Assembly: GCF_000175235.1 (NCBI RefSeq)
Contig: NZ_ACQT01000005.1
Coordinates: forward strand, 1 to 64,000
Reading direction: 5' to 3'
DNA: 64,000 nt
Origin: Acidovorax delafieldii 2AN
Lineage (GTDB): Bacteria > Pseudomonadota > Gammaproteobacteria > Burkholderiales > Burkholderiaceae_C
Made by a program: the position numbers and the translations under genes. Shown in pieces: positions 1-7,225 of the stretch (positions are counted from its first letter, which is position 1; every line of letters begins with the position of its first letter). The notes beneath the pieces are model-generated. The model worked only from the letters and a program-made list of their open reading frames with translations. It was not told where the DNA came from and searched no databases.

Positions 1-785
1 CAGCCCGGGCGCTCGGCCAGCCCCTCGATGCTGCGCGCGCTGATCATGACCAGGTCGGGGTCGGCCCGCACCACGAATTCAGGGTTGAGCTTGGGAAAAG
101 GCCCGAGCGTTGCCGGCAGGATGTTGCGGGCACCCAGGCGCGTGAGGGTTTCGCCAATGAAGGACGAGGGGCCCGCGCCATACGGCCCGCGGTTCACCTC
201 GAAGTACACGCGCGCGCCGCGGGAGGCGGTTGGCACCGACTGCGCCGCGGCCTCGACCGCCGCATCGATGTGGCGCCACACGCGCTGCGCGTCGGGCACG
301 GCCAGCAACTGGCCCAGCTTGCCCATCACGCGCTGCACGTCCGCATGGCTCTTGGGTTCGAGCGCCACCACGGTCAGGCCCAGCGCCTCCAGCCGGGCCG
401 ACGCACGCGACGAGGTGGCCATGACCACCACATCCGGGCGCAGGGCCACGATGGCTTCGATGTTTGGATCGAGCCCGCCACCCACCTGGGGCAGCCGCGT
501 GACGGCCTCGGGCCAGTTGGAGTAGCGGTCCACCCCCACCATGCGGTGGCACTGGTCCAGCGCGCAGATGGTTTCGGTGAGCGATGGCAGCAGGCTCACG
601 ATGCGCTGGGGCGGGCGCGGCAGGGTGACGGTACGGCCCCGGTCGTCGGTGAGCTGGATGGCCTGAGCCGGCTGACCCGGTGTATGGGCCGATGTTTGCG
701 CCTGGGCCAGGCCCGCCATCAGCGCGCACAGCGCGACAAGGATGGCGATCACCCACAGGATGCGGCGCACGGGGGTAGGTTTCAT
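1..785 (-). CDS. btuF: Periplasmic cobalamin-binding protein BtuF-like (3' end outside window)
   Basis: This is probably the periplasmic binding protein that hands vitamin B12 to a BtuCD-type ABC importer. The reading frame starts at an ATG at 785 and stays open to the window edge, giving about 261 residues without a stop. The first 27 residues are a signal peptide (MKPTPVRRILWVIAILVALC, ending LAQAQ). Then come a PBP opening (DDRGRTVTLPRPPQRIVSL) and, near the edge, the stretch LNPEFVVRADPDLVMI that is typical of BtuF/FhuD-like proteins. It lies 13 bp downstream of cobU on the same strand, as the last visible gene of a riboswitch-led B12 operon. A siderophore- or heme-binding relative is possible from sequence alone, but the context favours cobalamin. 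Confidence 0.82.
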   Translation of the reverse strand, partial: MKPTPVRRILWVIAILVALCALMAGLAQAQTSAHTPGQPAQAIQLTDDRGRTVTLPRPPQRIVSLLPSLTETICALDQCHRMVGVDRYSNWPEAVTRLPQVGGGLDPNIEAIVALRPDVVVMATSSRASARLEALGLTVVALEPKSHADVQRVMGKLGQLLAVPDAQRVWRHIDAAVEAAAQSVPTASRGARVYFEVNRGPYGAGPSSFIGETLTRLGARNILPATLGPFPKLNPEFVVRADPDLVMISARSIEGLAERPG

Positions 786-798
786 CGACGGGATTCTT

Positions 799-1398
799 TC
801 AGGGTTGCTTCAGCGCCAGTGGCAGCCCGGCTGCCATCAGGGTGACGCGGGGGCACAGCTGTGCGACCTGCTGGTTGAGTGTGCCCAGGGCGTCCACAAA
901 GGCGCGCACCTCGCGCCCCATCGGGATGACCCCCAGGCCGATTTCGTTGCCCACCAGAACAACGGGCCCGGGGGATTTCCGAACCGCTTCCAAAAACATA
1001 GCTGCTTGCGCTTGCCAGTCAAGCGCAAGAGCCTGTTTTTGCTCAAAATTCATGCCTTCGGCACCCACGGGCATCGTCCAGTGGGTGAGCCACAGCGTGA
1101 GGCAGTCCACCACCACAAGGGTGTGCGCCGCGCTGTGCCGCGCGATGGCAGCGGCCAGGTCGCGCGGCTCTTCGATGGTGCGCAGGCCGGGCACACGTTG
1201 GGCCCGGTCGCGCTGGTGCCGGGCGATGCGCTCGCGCATCTCGTCGTCCCATGCTTCGCCCGTGGCAATCAGCAGCGCGCGGTGGTCGCCGGCCTGTGCC
1301 AGCCAGTCGCGCGCGAGCAGTTCGGCGCGGCGCGACTTGCCGCTTTTCTGCCCACCCAGAATGAGTTCGGTGGTGATGGGCGAACGCGACGTGCTCAT
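799..1398 (-). CDS. cobU: Adenosylcobinamide kinase / GTP:adenosylcobinamide-phosphate guanylyltransferase
   Basis: The bifunctional enzyme phosphorylates adenosylcobinamide and transfers GMP to it during assembly of the nucleotide loop of B12. The P-loop GGQKSGKS lies at about residue 15, followed by VVDCLTLWLTH and the C-terminal signature VGNEIGLGVIPMGREVRAF. The start (MSTSRSP) is chosen at 1398 because its ATG overlaps the cobB stop codon (ATGA), a coupled arrangement. At 199 residues it is longer than the usual 175-190. The extra length is an insertion, NFEQKQALALDWQAQAAMF, encoded by a copy of a dispersed palindromic repeat (992-1051). The insertion falls between the catalytic N-terminal half and the VGNE motif and keeps the frame. 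Confidence 0.93.
   Translation of the reverse strand: MSTSRSPITTELILGGQKSGKSRRAELLARDWLAQAGDHRALLIATGEAWDDEMRERIARHQRDRAQRVPGLRTIEEPRDLAAAIARHSAAHTLVVVDCLTLWLTHWTMPVGAEGMNFEQKQALALDWQAQAAMFLEAVRKSPGPVVLVGNEIGLGVIPMGREVRAFVDALGTLNQQVAQLCPRVTLMAAGLPLALKQP
992..1051 (-). repeat. Dispersed palindromic repeat inside cobU
   Basis: On the minus strand this reads as an A/T-flanked palindrome with arms around CTTGCGCTTG and CAAGCGCAAG followed by AGCTATG. The same architecture (TAGCGCTT, short loop, CAAGCGC- or TCGCC-type arm, then AGCTAT) occurs at 22781, 32571, 40361 and 47137. This copy lies inside a coding sequence and is translated in frame. Confidence 0.7.
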
Positions 1399-2753
1399 GC
1401 ACCCGCTCCGCCCAGCAGATGGGCCGTGGCGGTGGGACTGGAAGGGAACCACGCATGGAAGTAGCTGGCGTGCAGGCTGCCCTGCCCGTACAGCGCCTCG
1501 CCAGTGCCCGGTTCGGCGGCTTCGCCGGGCCGGGCCGTGCGGGCCACCACGGGTGCGCTGCAGTCGCTGGTTGAGTAGTGGAACGTATGGCCGCGCAGGG
1601 TCTGCCCCGCCACGGCGACCTGCTGCGGCCCGAGCGCAGCCAATCGCCTTTGCATGGTCACCCGGCCGGGCAGCAGCCCCCACAGCGGCACCGTGCTGCC
1701 GTCGGCCAGCGTGATGGATTCCATCAGCGCCATCATGCCGCCGCACTCGGCCCACAGGGCTTTGCCTGCCGCCACATGGGCGCGCAGGCTGGCCTGCATG
1801 CCGGTGTTGGCCGCGATCTGCACGGTGTGCAGCTCCGGGTAGCCGCCGGGCAGCCACACGGCATCGCAGGCAGGCAGGGCGGTGTCGCGCAGGGGCGAAA
1901 AGAACACCACGCGTGCGCCCATCTGTTCGAGCAACTGGACGTTGGCGTCGTAGATGAAGCAGAACGCTGCATCACGCCCCACGGCCACCGTGCGGCCTTC
2001 GAGCAAGGTGGGCACGACCGCCGTGTGTGCGGGCAGGGGAAAATCCACCGCCCAGCGCTGCAGGTCAGGCGCCGTCATCTGGCCCAGCGGCGTGCCTTCC
2101 AGCGCGTCGGCGGCGACATCTAGGCGCTGCTGGCTGTCGGCCAGCTCGTGCGCCGCCACCAGGCCCAGGTGCCGCTCGGGCAGCAGGGCCCCGGGGACCC
2201 TGGCGGTACCTGCTTCAGCACCGGTGGTGACCCGCATCAGCGCGCCCAGCCAGTCGCCGGGCGCACGCAGGCCCGAGCGCAGCATGTCGGCGTGGCGCGC
2301 GCTGCCCACGCGATTGGCCAGCACACCCGCCCAGGGCAGGCCCGGGCGGTAATGCTGCAAGCCAAACGCCAGTGCACCAAAGGTGCCCGCCATGGCGGAC
2401 GCATCGACCACCGCCAGCACCGGCACGCCGAAGCGCTGGGCCAGGTCGGCGGCGCTGGGATCGCCGTCGAACAAGCCCATCACGCCCTCGATCAGAAGAA
2501 GGTCGGCCTCTTGCGCGGCCGCATGCAGGCGCTGGGCACAGTCGGCCTCGCCGTTCATCCACAGGTCGAGCTGGTGCACCGGCGCACCGCTGGCCAGATG
2601 GTGCCAGTGGGGGTCGAGAAAATCCGGCCCGCACTTGAAGACGCGCACCTTCAGCCCCCTGCGCGTGTACAGCCGCGCAAGGGCTGCTGTGACGGTGGTC
2701 TTTCCCTGGCCAGACGCCGGGGCCGCGATCAGCAGCGCCGGGCAGCGGGTCAT
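1395..2753 (-). CDS. cobB: Cobyrinic acid a,c-diamide synthase
   Basis: This glutamine-dependent, ATP-using enzyme amidates carboxylates a and c of (hydrogeno)cobyrinic acid. Residues 1-200 form an ATP-binding domain opening with LLIAAPASGQGKTTVTAAL and containing KCGPDFLDP. The C-terminal half is a class I glutamine amidotransferase-like domain with WLPGGYPELH and the nucleophile region LWAECGGMMALME. The start at 2753 (MTRCPALLIAAP) is preferred over an ATG 18 bp upstream because the Shine-Dalgarno-like AAGGGG lies between them. It overlaps cobU by 4 bp. The 452-residue length is normal for the family. Confidence 0.94.
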   Translation of the reverse strand: MTRCPALLIAAPASGQGKTTVTAALARLYTRRGLKVRVFKCGPDFLDPHWHHLASGAPVHQLDLWMNGEADCAQRLHAAAQEADLLLIEGVMGLFDGDPSAADLAQRFGVPVLAVVDASAMAGTFGALAFGLQHYRPGLPWAGVLANRVGSARHADMLRSGLRAPGDWLGALMRVTTGAEAGTARVPGALLPERHLGLVAAHELADSQQRLDVAADALEGTPLGQMTAPDLQRWAVDFPLPAHTAVVPTLLEGRTVAVGRDAAFCFIYDANVQLLEQMGARVVFFSPLRDTALPACDAVWLPGGYPELHTVQIAANTGMQASLRAHVAAGKALWAECGGMMALMESITLADGSTVPLWGLLPGRVTMQRRLAALGPQQVAVAGQTLRGHTFHYSTSDCSAPVVARTARPGEAAEPGTGEALYGQGSLHASYFHAWFPSSPTATAHLLGGAGA

Positions 2754-2916
2754 CGCACCACCCCTTGGCACTGGAGAGCGCCTGCATCACCAGAGCACAG
2801 CCTGCGCCGGGCCCAGGCCACATCGCCAGGGCCGCCCCTCCGCACAGGCAGTGCCCCCTCCCCCACGCGAGACATGGGAGAAGAAGAGAGGCGCGAAGCG
2901 CCACAGAGGGTGGGAC

Positions 2917-4815
2917 TCACAGTGGCGCCCACTTCACGCCGACATACAGCGTGCGGCCGGGCGTGGCATAGCCGCGGGCCAGCTGGTAGTCCTTGTCGGC
3001 CAGGTTGTCGACCCGGGCCAGCAGGGTGTAGTCGCGGGCGATACGGGTGCTGGCGTACAAATTGAACAGCGCATAGCCGCCCAGCACATTGGTGTTGGCC
3101 ACGGTGTCGAAGCGACGCCCCGAAGCCTGCACCTCGGCGCCCACCGTCCAGTTGGCAATGCGCGTGTCGGCGCCCAGGGTGGCATGGCGTTTGGCACGGC
3201 GGGCCAGTTGCTTGCCGGTGTCGAGGTCACGCGGGTTTTGCAGGTCGAGCGAGCCATGCAGCTGCACGCCCGACAGGTGGTACGAGCCAGCCAGCGTTAC
3301 ACCCTCGTACTTCGCGCGGGCCGTGTTCGCATAGCAGCCGAAGGAGGATGCACAGGTGCCTGCGCCCACGAACGAGATCAGGTTCGAGACCCGGTTGCGG
3401 TAGGCCACCACCGAGAAACTGCTGCGCTCCTGCGCGTAGCGCACGCCCAGCTCGGCGTTGTGGCTGGTCTCGGGCTGCAGCGTGGCCACGCCGTACTCAC
3501 TGAACCGGTGGTACAGGGTGGGCGCGCGGAACGCCGTGCCCACCGATGCGGTGGCACGCCAGTTCGGCGCAAAGGCATAGCCGTATGACGCGCTGCCCGT
3601 GTCCTTGCCACCGAATTCGCTGTCGGAGTCATGGCGCACATTGACCTGCACGGTGTGGCGCCCCGTGTTCAGGCCGTAGCCCAGCGCCAGCGCATCCTGC
3701 GAGCGGCCGCGGTCGATGGGGTTGTTCTGCAGATCGTCTTCGCGGCGCTCCAGGGCGGCGCTGAAGCGGTGGACGCCCCAGCGGAAATCGTTCTGCCAGA
3801 GGTAGCCGCGCAGCCTGGTTTCGGTGAGGTAAGGCGATGGCGTGGTTTCGTAGCGGTTGGCCGAATCGGTGACCGACACGCGCGTGCTGTACGCATCGGA
3901 CCATTGCGCCGTCCAGGTGAGGCCCGCCGTGCGCAGGCGGTTCAGGTTGCGGTCATCGGCGGGCTGGGCCGCGTTGTACGAGAAATTGTCGTAACCCGAA
4001 TTCATGCGGCTGGCCAGCAGCGTGGCATCCAGGCGATGCTGGGCATTGATGCGCAAACCCAGCCGGGCATTGCCCGAGGTGCTGCGGTAGCCATCGCGGT
4101 CGGGGTTGTGCACGCCGCTGGTCTTGACGTCGAAGCCATCGCTGATTTCGCGCGCAAGGCCCAGCGAATAATCGAACGCCCCACCCAGCCCGGCCGCGCC
4201 GCTCACGCCCGCCTCGATCTTGCGGGTGCCCTGGCTGCCCACACCCACGCCCACGTAAGGCCGTGCGGGGCCTTCGCCCTTGCGGGTGAACAGCTGCACC
4301 ACGCCCCCGATGGCATCCGAGCCATACACCGCAGCGGCCGGGCCGCGCAGCACTTCAATGCGGTCGATCTGCGACAGCGGAATCTGCTCCCATTGCGCGC
4401 CGCCGGTGGATTGCGAATCGATGCGCACGCCATCGATGTAGACGGCGGTGAAGCGCGATTCGGCACCCCGCAAAAAGACGCTGCTGGCATTGCCCACGCC
4501 ACCGTTGCGGGTGATCTCGATGCCCGGAATGCGGGCCAGCACGTCGGCCAGCCCCGTGGCTCCGCTCGCCTCGATGGTTTCGCGGTCCACGATGGACACG
4601 TCGGCCACCAGATCGGACAGCGGCTGCTCGGTGCGGGTGGCGGTCACCACCGTGTCGTGCAGCGATGGCATGCGTGCGTTCTGCGCCAGCAGCACGGGTG
4701 CCTGGACATCCTGGGCATGGGCCAGCGGCACGGCCAGAACGGACAGGACAGCCAGCGCGCAAGGGCGCAGGCACAGCGGCGCCATACGGCGCACACGAGG
4801 GGTACGGAATTTCAT
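2917..4815 (-). CDS. btuB: TonB-dependent cobalamin receptor BtuB-like
   Basis: This is an outer-membrane 22-strand beta-barrel receptor that imports B12 using TonB energy. The start MKFRTPRVRRMAPL gives a signal peptide ending near LAHAQ. A TonB box-like segment (HDTVVTATR) follows, then the plug domain with LADVLARIPGIEI, ESRFTAVYIDGVRI and IDRIEVLRGPAAAVYGSDAIGG, and a barrel rich in aromatic strands. The C-terminus is YVGVKWAPL, so the final residue is Leu instead of the usual Phe or Trp. The frame stays open upstream, but that stretch is the riboswitch (4908-5122), which fixes the start at 4815. With a riboswitch in front and cob genes behind, B12 is by far the likeliest ligand. Confidence 0.93.
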   Translation of the reverse strand: MKFRTPRVRRMAPLCLRPCALAVLSVLAVPLAHAQDVQAPVLLAQNARMPSLHDTVVTATRTEQPLSDLVADVSIVDRETIEASGATGLADVLARIPGIEITRNGGVGNASSVFLRGAESRFTAVYIDGVRIDSQSTGGAQWEQIPLSQIDRIEVLRGPAAAVYGSDAIGGVVQLFTRKGEGPARPYVGVGVGSQGTRKIEAGVSGAAGLGGAFDYSLGLAREISDGFDVKTSGVHNPDRDGYRSTSGNARLGLRINAQHRLDATLLASRMNSGYDNFSYNAAQPADDRNLNRLRTAGLTWTAQWSDAYSTRVSVTDSANRYETTPSPYLTETRLRGYLWQNDFRWGVHRFSAALERREDDLQNNPIDRGRSQDALALGYGLNTGRHTVQVNVRHDSDSEFGGKDTGSASYGYAFAPNWRATASVGTAFRAPTLYHRFSEYGVATLQPETSHNAELGVRYAQERSSFSVVAYRNRVSNLISFVGAGTCASSFGCYANTARAKYEGVTLAGSYHLSGVQLHGSLDLQNPRDLDTGKQLARRAKRHATLGADTRIANWTVGAEVQASGRRFDTVANTNVLGGYALFNLYASTRIARDYTLLARVDNLADKDYQLARGYATPGRTLYVGVKWAPL

Positions 4816-4907
4816 GGGATCAACGTCTTCAAACAACCCGCGCCGGCTTCCCCGCCAGCATGTGGGAGATACGGCACCGCGCGCCTTCAGCAGGCGTGCG
4901 GTGCCAC

Positions 4908-5122
4908 CATGTTGGCCGGTATCCGGGCTGGCGGAACGCCCTCCAATGCCTTCCCAGGGCTTGTTCAAGGCACCCAGTGGCGTGTGATTGGAGAGAGAGT
5001 CGGATGACTCGTCCGCTGACCGTTGCGGGGGCAGCGCAGGCTGGGTTCACCATGTTTGGCGAAACCTCCCTGCTTCCCGTTGAACTGCGGCATGTGAACC
5101 ACACCGCGAGCACCAACAGGGG
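4908..5122 (-). promoter_or_regulatory. Cobalamin (AdoCbl) riboswitch
   Basis: Reading the minus strand from 5122, the elements appear in the canonical order. They are GGTGCTCGCGGTG at the 5' side, then CGGGAAGC, GGTGAA with CC, the core GCTGCCCCCGCAACGGTCAG, and finally a B12-box variant AGCCCGGATACCGGCC at about 4913-4930. The element ends about 95 bp before the btuB start and should repress btuB-cobB-cobU-btuF when B12 is plentiful. Confidence 0.93.
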
Positions 5123-5168
5123 CATTTTACGGCCGTTTCAGATGCCGAGCTCTACAATGGCGGGCTGT

Positions 5169-5390
5169 ATGGACGCACCCTCCACCACCGACCAGATCGC
5201 CGAGCGCGTTGAGCGGTTGCTCTTGCGCCACGCAGAACTCCAACGCACCAACGCCCTGCTGGCCAATCAGGTGGCAGCGCTCACCCAGGAGCGCGACTCG
5301 CTCAAGTCACGGCTCAGCGCCGCGCGCGCCCGGGTGGACGCACTGCTGGAACGCCTGCCCACTGCCCCCTCCCCCAAGGACGTCGAATGA
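5169..5390 (+). CDS. Small coiled-coil protein, ZapB-like
   Basis: This 73-residue protein is almost entirely a predicted coiled coil (LLLRHAELQRTNALLANQVA, then ALTQERDSLKSRLSAARARV). That matches the small coiled-coil proteins found before zapA in many betaproteobacteria. They are thought to act in Z-ring organisation, as ZapB does. The stop overlaps the zapA start (ATGA), indicating translational coupling. A TACAAT -10 sequence at 5153-5158 lies so close to the ATG that the message could be leaderless. The function is inferred from neighbour and shape only. Confidence 0.75.
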   Translation: MDAPSTTDQIAERVERLLLRHAELQRTNALLANQVAALTQERDSLKSRLSAARARVDALLERLPTAPSPKDVE

Positions 5391-5743
5391 AGCAAATCGA
5401 GGTGCAGATCCTGCAGCAAAGCTATCTGCTGTCCTGCCCCGAGGGGCATGAATCGCGGCTGCTGGAAGCCGTGGAGCGCGTGGACACGGCGATGACGCGC
5501 ATCCGCGACGCTGGCAAGGTGCGCTCGCGCGAGCGCATCGCCGTACTGGCAGCCCTCAACCTGGCGTTTGACATTGCCGACCGCGACGCCACCGCACCGG
5601 CAGCACCACCCGTTCCACCGACAGCCCCGCCCGCAGCAAGCGCGGCAGAGGGCACGCCAGGCGAAAACCTCGATGCCCGGCGCCTGCAGACGCTGGTGCA
5701 GCGCCTGGACGAAGTCCTGGGCGACGACGGCAGGCTGCTCTGA
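5387..5743 (+). CDS. zapA: Cell division protein ZapA
   Basis: ZapA binds FtsZ and promotes protofilament bundling at the division ring. The N-terminal ZapA domain is recognisable as EVQILQQSYLLSCPEGHESRLLEAVERVDT, read in two parts, followed by a helix with VRSRERIAVLAALNLAFDI. The C-terminal 45 residues are Ala/Pro rich with a final helix (LQTLVQRLDEVLGDD). The gene is coupled to the coiled-coil gene upstream. 6S RNA follows directly, the same zapA-ssrS order as in many proteobacteria. Confidence 0.92.
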   Translation: MKQIEVQILQQSYLLSCPEGHESRLLEAVERVDTAMTRIRDAGKVRSRERIAVLAALNLAFDIADRDATAPAAPPVPPTAPPAASAAEGTPGENLDARRLQTLVQRLDEVLGDDGRLL

Positions 5744-5848
5744 GGCGCCTTATGCAGCGTCCTGGCGGCAGGCAAAGACCCATCTTTCGCACAGCTATTA
5801 CATGGCGCAGCACCGGCACAAGGCATTTGCTACGCCTACAATGGAGAC

Positions 5849-6020
5849 GTCTGCGGTGCTGCCGGGCTTTATATTTCCTTGAACCAATGCTCATTGAGCA
5901 CGGGCTTGGTACATCGCCTGGTGAGCGTGATCATCTCGCGTCAGATGAACCCAACGCCTGGCTGCCCTCGCCCACCTGAACCCCCGGTTCAGGATGACGG
6001 TCCGGTGGCATTTGCAGACA
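5849..6020 (+). ncRNA. ssrS: 6S RNA
   Basis: 6S RNA mimics an open promoter and sequesters the sigma70 holoenzyme. The terminal stem is visible: GTCTGC at 5849 pairs with GCAGAC at 6014-6019, and GGTGCTGCC is opposed by GGTGGCA. The interior contains the expected long, mostly double-stranded region with a central bulge. A TACAAT -10 box at 5837-5842 places transcription start at about 5849. The position immediately after zapA is the classic one. The length of about 172 nt is slightly short but within range. Confidence 0.8.
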
Positions 6021-6087
6021 CCTTCCTTTCCAATCCCTTGGGATCTCCCTCTCCCAAGCGGCGCACCTGCTTGGCGAATTCCTTTTC

Positions 6088-6906
6088 ATGATGCTCGAAC
6101 CCCTTCTGATCGTTGAACTCGGAATTCTCGGTCTGGCTACGGGTTTCCTGGCAGGCCTGCTTGGCATCGGCGGCGGCATGCTGCTGGTGCCATTCCTGAC
6201 CTACATCCTTGGGCTCCAAAAGGTCGGGCCGGGCCTTGCCGTCAAGATGGCCATCGCCACTTCGATGGCCACCATCATGTTCACCTCCATTTCCAGCGTC
6301 CGCGCCCACCATCGGCGAGGGGCGGTGCGCTGGGACATCGTCCGGCGGCTTGCGCCCGGCATCGTGGCCGGTGGACTGGTGGCAAGCCTGGGGGTCTTTG
6401 CGCTGCTGAAAGGGGCATTCCTGGCCATATTCTTCGGACTCTTCGTGAGCTTTTCCGCAACGCAGATGTTCCTGGACAAGAAGCCCGCGCCCTCCCGCCA
6501 GATGCCGGGCACGGCCGGGCAGTTGACGGCAGGCGGGGTGATCGGCTTCTTGTCAGGTTTGGTGGGCGCAGGCGGCGGGTTCGTGAGCGTGCCCTTCATG
6601 ACCTGGTGCAACGTGGCCATCCATAACGCCGTGGCCACCAGCGCCGCGCTGGGATTTCCGATTGCGCTGGCCAACGTCGTGGGCTACGCCATCGGCGGCC
6701 AGTCGGTGGCAGACTTGCCGCCCGCATCGTTCGGCTACATCTGGCTGCCCGCGCTGGCTGTGATCGCCACATGCAGCGTCCTCACGGCCCCGCTGGGAGC
6801 ACGTGCGGCGCACCAGTTGCCCGTGAAGCAACTCAAGCGCATATTTGCCAGCCTGCTGTTCGGTCTGGCGGCGTACATGCTCTGGAAGGGCGTCGCGGCG
6901 CTCTGA
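6088..6906 (+). CDS. TSUP family (TauE/SafE-like) membrane permease
   Basis: The protein has 272 residues and about eight hydrophobic segments, with two copies of the TSUP glycine motif: LAGLLGIGGGMLLVPFL near residue 25 and FLSGLVGAGGGFVSVPFM near residue 155. Family members export or import sulfite, sulfoacetate or other small anions. The substrate here cannot be read from sequence. ATGATG at 6088 offers two starts one codon apart. It follows 6S RNA, and a perfect hairpin lies just after the stop. Confidence 0.88.
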   Translation: MMLEPLLIVELGILGLATGFLAGLLGIGGGMLLVPFLTYILGLQKVGPGLAVKMAIATSMATIMFTSISSVRAHHRRGAVRWDIVRRLAPGIVAGGLVASLGVFALLKGAFLAIFFGLFVSFSATQMFLDKKPAPSRQMPGTAGQLTAGGVIGFLSGLVGAGGGFVSVPFMTWCNVAIHNAVATSAALGFPIALANVVGYAIGGQSVADLPPASFGYIWLPALAVIATCSVLTAPLGARAAHQLPVKQLKRIFASLLFGLAAYMLWKGVAAL

Positions 6907-6914
6907 TGGCCCTT

Positions 6915-6937
6915 GCAGCACGGCCAAGCCGTGCTGC
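6915..6937 (+). terminator. Perfect hairpin after the TSUP gene
   Basis: Arms GCAGCACGGC and GCCGTGCTGC with a 3-nt loop lie 9 bp after the stop codon. No T-run follows, so it may be an RNA-stabilising hairpin and not an intrinsic terminator. Confidence 0.5.
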
Positions 6938-7225
6938 GATGCCTCTCAAAGACTCCTACCGTAATCCTCGGCGGGAGCCTCCCAAGGTAGCGCAAGCGCC
7001 TCGCGTACTGGCGAAATGAACTCGGAGTTGCAACGCCCTTGCCCTGTGGCGTTGATGGTTTCCGCAACGCCAGCCCCGCCGCCCGAAACACGCCTGCTCA
7101 GCCTTGGCGATCCCCCTCCAGGCCCGCCGCGCCCTGCCCCCCCGCACCGCGGCTCCTTGCACGGAGGTTGCTGGCCTCCACAGGCTTTTTGCCGTTGTCC
7201 GCAGTGGCGCTGAAGCAGCCGCCAA
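6938..7225. other. Intergenic region without a supported gene
   Basis: Nothing in this stretch between the TSUP gene and the stop of the GGDEF-EAL gene passes as a gene. A minus-strand frame without a start reads EFISPVREALALPWEAPAED and looks mildly protein-like, but it has no initiation signal of its own. Confidence 0.5.

Noticed and set aside
3631-5007. Long plus-strand open frame (458 codons) opposite btuB
   Set aside because: It runs antisense through the receptor gene and the riboswitch. Composition is His/Ala/Gly/Arg-rich with no domain, typical of high-GC shadow frames.
6946-7225. Minus-strand frame ending EAPAEDYGRSL downstream of the GGDEF-EAL gene
   Set aside because: It looks somewhat protein-like, but its only starts lie within the neighbouring gene in another frame and no ribosome binding site exists.
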